Below are positions 62,352 through 64,000 of a DNA stretch of 64,000 nt, piece after piece; within the stretch, counting starts at the first letter, position 1, and every line of letters begins with the position of its first letter. The stretch spans positions 62,001-126,000 of the forward strand of contig CBDFGT010000039.1 in assembly GCA_965247225.1 (NCBI GenBank), written 5' to 3'. Source of the stretch: CBDFGT01 sp965247225 (GTDB taxonomy: Bacteria > Pseudomonadota > Alphaproteobacteria > Rhizobiales > Rhizobiaceae). A program made the position numbers and the translations under genes. Under the pieces are notes generated by a model. It ran no database searches. It was not told where the DNA came from and was given only the letters and a program-made list of their open reading frames with translations.

Positions 62352-63398
62352 TCAGGCGCTTTCGCGCAATATCACCTTGTAGCCTGTCAGCACAATTTCA
62401 TCTGCCATGCGCCCGCCGCCCTGCAGCGCCATCAGCAACCGAGCGGCCGCCTGTCTGCCAATCCCGTAGCAATCCACATTGATGGTGGTGATGCGGGGAT
62501 GACAACAAGCGGATATCTCATAATCCCCGAAACCGGCGATGGCAATGTCTTGCGGAATTCTCAGGCCACGACGCTGGCATTCCATCAGTGCACCAAAGGC
62601 CGACAGATCGGACACACAGAGGACCACATCCGTATCGGGCCAGCGCTCCAGCATGGAGACGATGGCCTGACCACCCTGCTCCATGGAAATGGGCGGCACA
62701 CCAAAGGAGATGACCCGGCCGGGCGACAGGCCCAGCTCCTCAACCGCCTGCAAAAACCCGGCCCGTCGCTGGCTGCCGCGTGTATCACGCGCAGTCGTGC
62801 CACCAATATAGCCGAATTTCCGGTAGCCGCGCTCGGCCAGCGCCCGCACCAGTAGTGCCATAGCCTCCGTATTGGAAAATCCAACCACCTGATCAATGGG
62901 GTCGGACGGCACATCCCAGGTCTCGACAACCGGAATTCCGGCATTGCGCAGCATGCGCCGTGCCCGGTCCGTATGCGCACCACCGGTGAGAATCATGCCT
63001 TCCGGCCGGCGTTTCAACATGGATTCAATCAGCGTTTCTTCTTTCTCAACCGAATAATCGGTGTAGCCGAGCAGCAATTGCAGGCCGGTCTTTTCCAGCG
63101 CATCCGTGATGCCACGCGCCGTATCGGAAAAATTGGAATTGTTGATGCTGGGAACCAGAACGGCAATGAATCCTGTCTTGCGGGAGGACAGGCTGCCTGC
63201 CGACTGGTCCAGAACATAACCCAGTGTATTGACTGCATTCAAAATACGCTCGCGCGTGGCCGCAGACACCGTGCGCTCATCGCGCAGCGCCCTTGAAACA
63301 GTCATGGTCGACACACCGGCAAAATGGGCAACATCAGCCATTGTAGGCTTTTGAACATCCGCCGAACGTGAACGCTGATCTGGGGTCTTGTCGGCCAT
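62352..63398 (-). CDS. LacI-family transcriptional regulator (IdnR/GntR-like)
   Basis: A 348-residue repressor or activator. The LacI headpiece spans about residues 18-75 (TMADVAHFAGVSTMTVSRALRDE, then the hinge LGYVLDQSAGSLSSRKTGFIAVL), followed by a periplasmic-binding-like effector domain with VVGFSNTEAM and AGFGDYEIS. Four TTATCGATAA-centred palindromes near the idonate/gluconate promoters, including two in its own upstream gap, are the natural targets of such a protein. Inference: it responds to idonate, 5-ketogluconate or gluconate. Confidence 0.94.
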   Translation of the reverse strand: MADKTPDQRSRSADVQKPTMADVAHFAGVSTMTVSRALRDERTVSAATRERILNAVNTLGYVLDQSAGSLSSRKTGFIAVLVPSINNSNFSDTARGITDALEKTGLQLLLGYTDYSVEKEETLIESMLKRRPEGMILTGGAHTDRARRMLRNAGIPVVETWDVPSDPIDQVVGFSNTEAMALLVRALAERGYRKFGYIGGTTARDTRGSQRRAGFLQAVEELGLSPGRVISFGVPPISMEQGGQAIVSMLERWPDTDVVLCVSDLSAFGALMECQRRGLRIPQDIAIAGFGDYEISACCHPRITTINVDCYGIGRQAAARLLMALQGGGRMADEIVLTGYKVILRESA

Positions 63399-63480
63399 TT
63401 GCTGTTTCCGCCCTGCCTGACCCGGGTCCGGACAGCGGCTGGGCTATCTGTCAGACCATGTTACAACATCGACATCATCA

Positions 63481-63496
63481 TTGTTATCGATATCAA
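63481..63496. promoter_or_regulatory. Idn/Gnt-type operator palindrome, site 3 (degenerate)
   Basis: TTGTTATCGATATCAA keeps the TTATCGAT core of sites 1 and 2 but differs in the right arm. It lies 82 bases upstream of the LacI start, consistent with autoregulation. Confidence 0.65.
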
Positions 63497-63572
63497 AACA
63501 GGTTGAAAAGTCCACATCAACCCGATCTTTATCTTCAAACCTCGCATGTCAGGCTATGAATGTTCCCTGAAT

Positions 63573-63588
63573 TCGTTATCGATAACAG
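63573..63588. promoter_or_regulatory. Idn/Gnt-type operator palindrome, site 4
   Basis: TCGTTATCGATAACAG holds the perfect 12-bp core GTTATCGATAAC. It lies 29 bases before the gluconolactonase start and shares the divergent gap with site 3. Confidence 0.75.
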
Positions 63589-63617
63589 CTTGGGTGCCAT
63601 GACGGAGGAGGGACACG

Positions 63618-64000
63618 ATGTTTGGAGAAATTGACGGGGCAGGATTTGAGGTTTTTGATCCGCGTTTTCGGGATTGTTTTGTCGGCCATGCGCGTGTCGA
63701 GCGCCTGTGGACAGGTGCACGCTGGCTGGAGGGGCCCGCCTGGTTTGCGGCCGGGCGCTATCTGCTGTTCTCGGATATTCCCAACAACCGCCTGATGCGG
63801 TTTGACGAGGTTTCCGGGACTGTTCATCCCTTCCGCACGCCCTCGCATTTCTGCAATGGCAACACAGTGGACCGGCAAGGCCGTCTGGTGACCTGCGAAC
63901 ACCTGACCCGGCGGGTAACCCGCACGGAAATTGACGGCTCCATCACCGTGATTGCCGATCTCCATGACGGCAAGCGGCTGAATTCACCCAATGATGTCGT
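63618..64000 (+). CDS. SMP-30/gluconolactonase family protein (3' end outside window)
   Basis: The first 127 residues of a beta-propeller lactonase. FVGHARVERLWTGARWLEGPAWF carries the conserved metal-site Glu (LEGPAW), LLFSDIPNNRLMRFD follows, and HFCNGNTVDRQGRLVTCEH and LNSPNDVV supply the Asn ligands of the metal site. It opens gluconolactone or a similar sugar lactone to the acid. GAGGAGGGACACG precedes the ATG. Site 4 just upstream places it in the idonate/gluconate regulon. The gene runs off the window. Confidence 0.93.
   Translation, partial: MFGEIDGAGFEVFDPRFRDCFVGHARVERLWTGARWLEGPAWFAAGRYLLFSDIPNNRLMRFDEVSGTVHPFRTPSHFCNGNTVDRQGRLVTCEHLTRRVTRTEIDGSITVIADLHDGKRLNSPNDV

Noticed and set aside
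1..64000. CRISPR array, tRNA, rRNA or prophage genes
   Set aside because: No regularly spaced repeats, cloverleaf-like sequences, rRNA stretches or phage structural genes were seen on reading the intergenic regions.

Overview
The window reads as accessory, sugar-centred DNA from an alphaproteobacterium of the Hyphomicrobiales, most likely Brucellaceae (Brucella/Ochrobactrum group). Pointers are the style of the Asd and fumarylacetoacetate-hydrolase proteins, the many RbsABC-type importers, fusion proteins typical of this order (SorC-DhaK; TVP38-FAD oxidoreductase) and 103-bp palindromic repeats resembling the Brucella Bru-RS elements. No rRNA, tRNA, CRISPR array or replication origin was seen. 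The taxonomic call is inference from protein style.

Layout. 1-6 kb: end of a sugar ABC permease, a GH38 alpha-mannosidase and two convergent, overlapping ROK regulators. 6.2-15.4 kb (minus strand): RbsA/RbsC/RbsB importer, a frameshifted SDR, DhaK, DhaL, a SorC-regulator/DhaK fusion and a second DhaL, probably for a short-chain polyol or ketose. 15.9-18.3 kb: polar amino-acid ABC importer. 18.4-22.9 kb: a 265-bp MITE-like inverted repeat, an alpha/beta hydrolase, asd, an FAD oxidoreductase and a second repeat copy. 23-30.2 kb: ECF sigma factor, zinc-finger anti-sigma candidate, TVP38/FAD-oxidoreductase fusion, CDP-alcohol phosphatidyltransferase and YnjBCD-type importer, in one overlapping operon. 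30.3-34.9 kb: TIM-barrel isomerase, a frameshifted ROK regulator, ROK kinase and IMPase-like phosphatase. 35-36.1 kb: an IS630-family element inserted in a 103-bp palindromic repeat that recurs 2 kb away.

36.2-46 kb: an SDR, SorC regulator, FGGY kinase and split transketolase transcribed one way, and a second sugar importer plus SDR the other way. This looks like a ketose-kinase/transketolase pathway similar in logic to D-apiose catabolism. 46.6-49.6 kb: GGDEF protein, FAH-family enzyme, DUF3307-like membrane protein. 49.6-64 kb: an idonate/gluconate-type regulon (IdnD, IdnO, gluconokinase, 2-hydroxyacid dehydrogenase, gluconolactonase, LacI regulator) with a third Rbs-type importer and a ThuA/Gfo-Idh module. 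Four copies of a TTATCGATAA-centred palindrome mark its promoters. A VapBC pair, an APH-family kinase and a GlcG/HbpS protein are interspersed.

Two genes carry single-base expansions in or beside short homopolymers (SDR at 11.2-11.4 kb, ROK at 32.57 kb). These are either real pseudogenes or base-calling errors and should be checked before conclusions are drawn from them.
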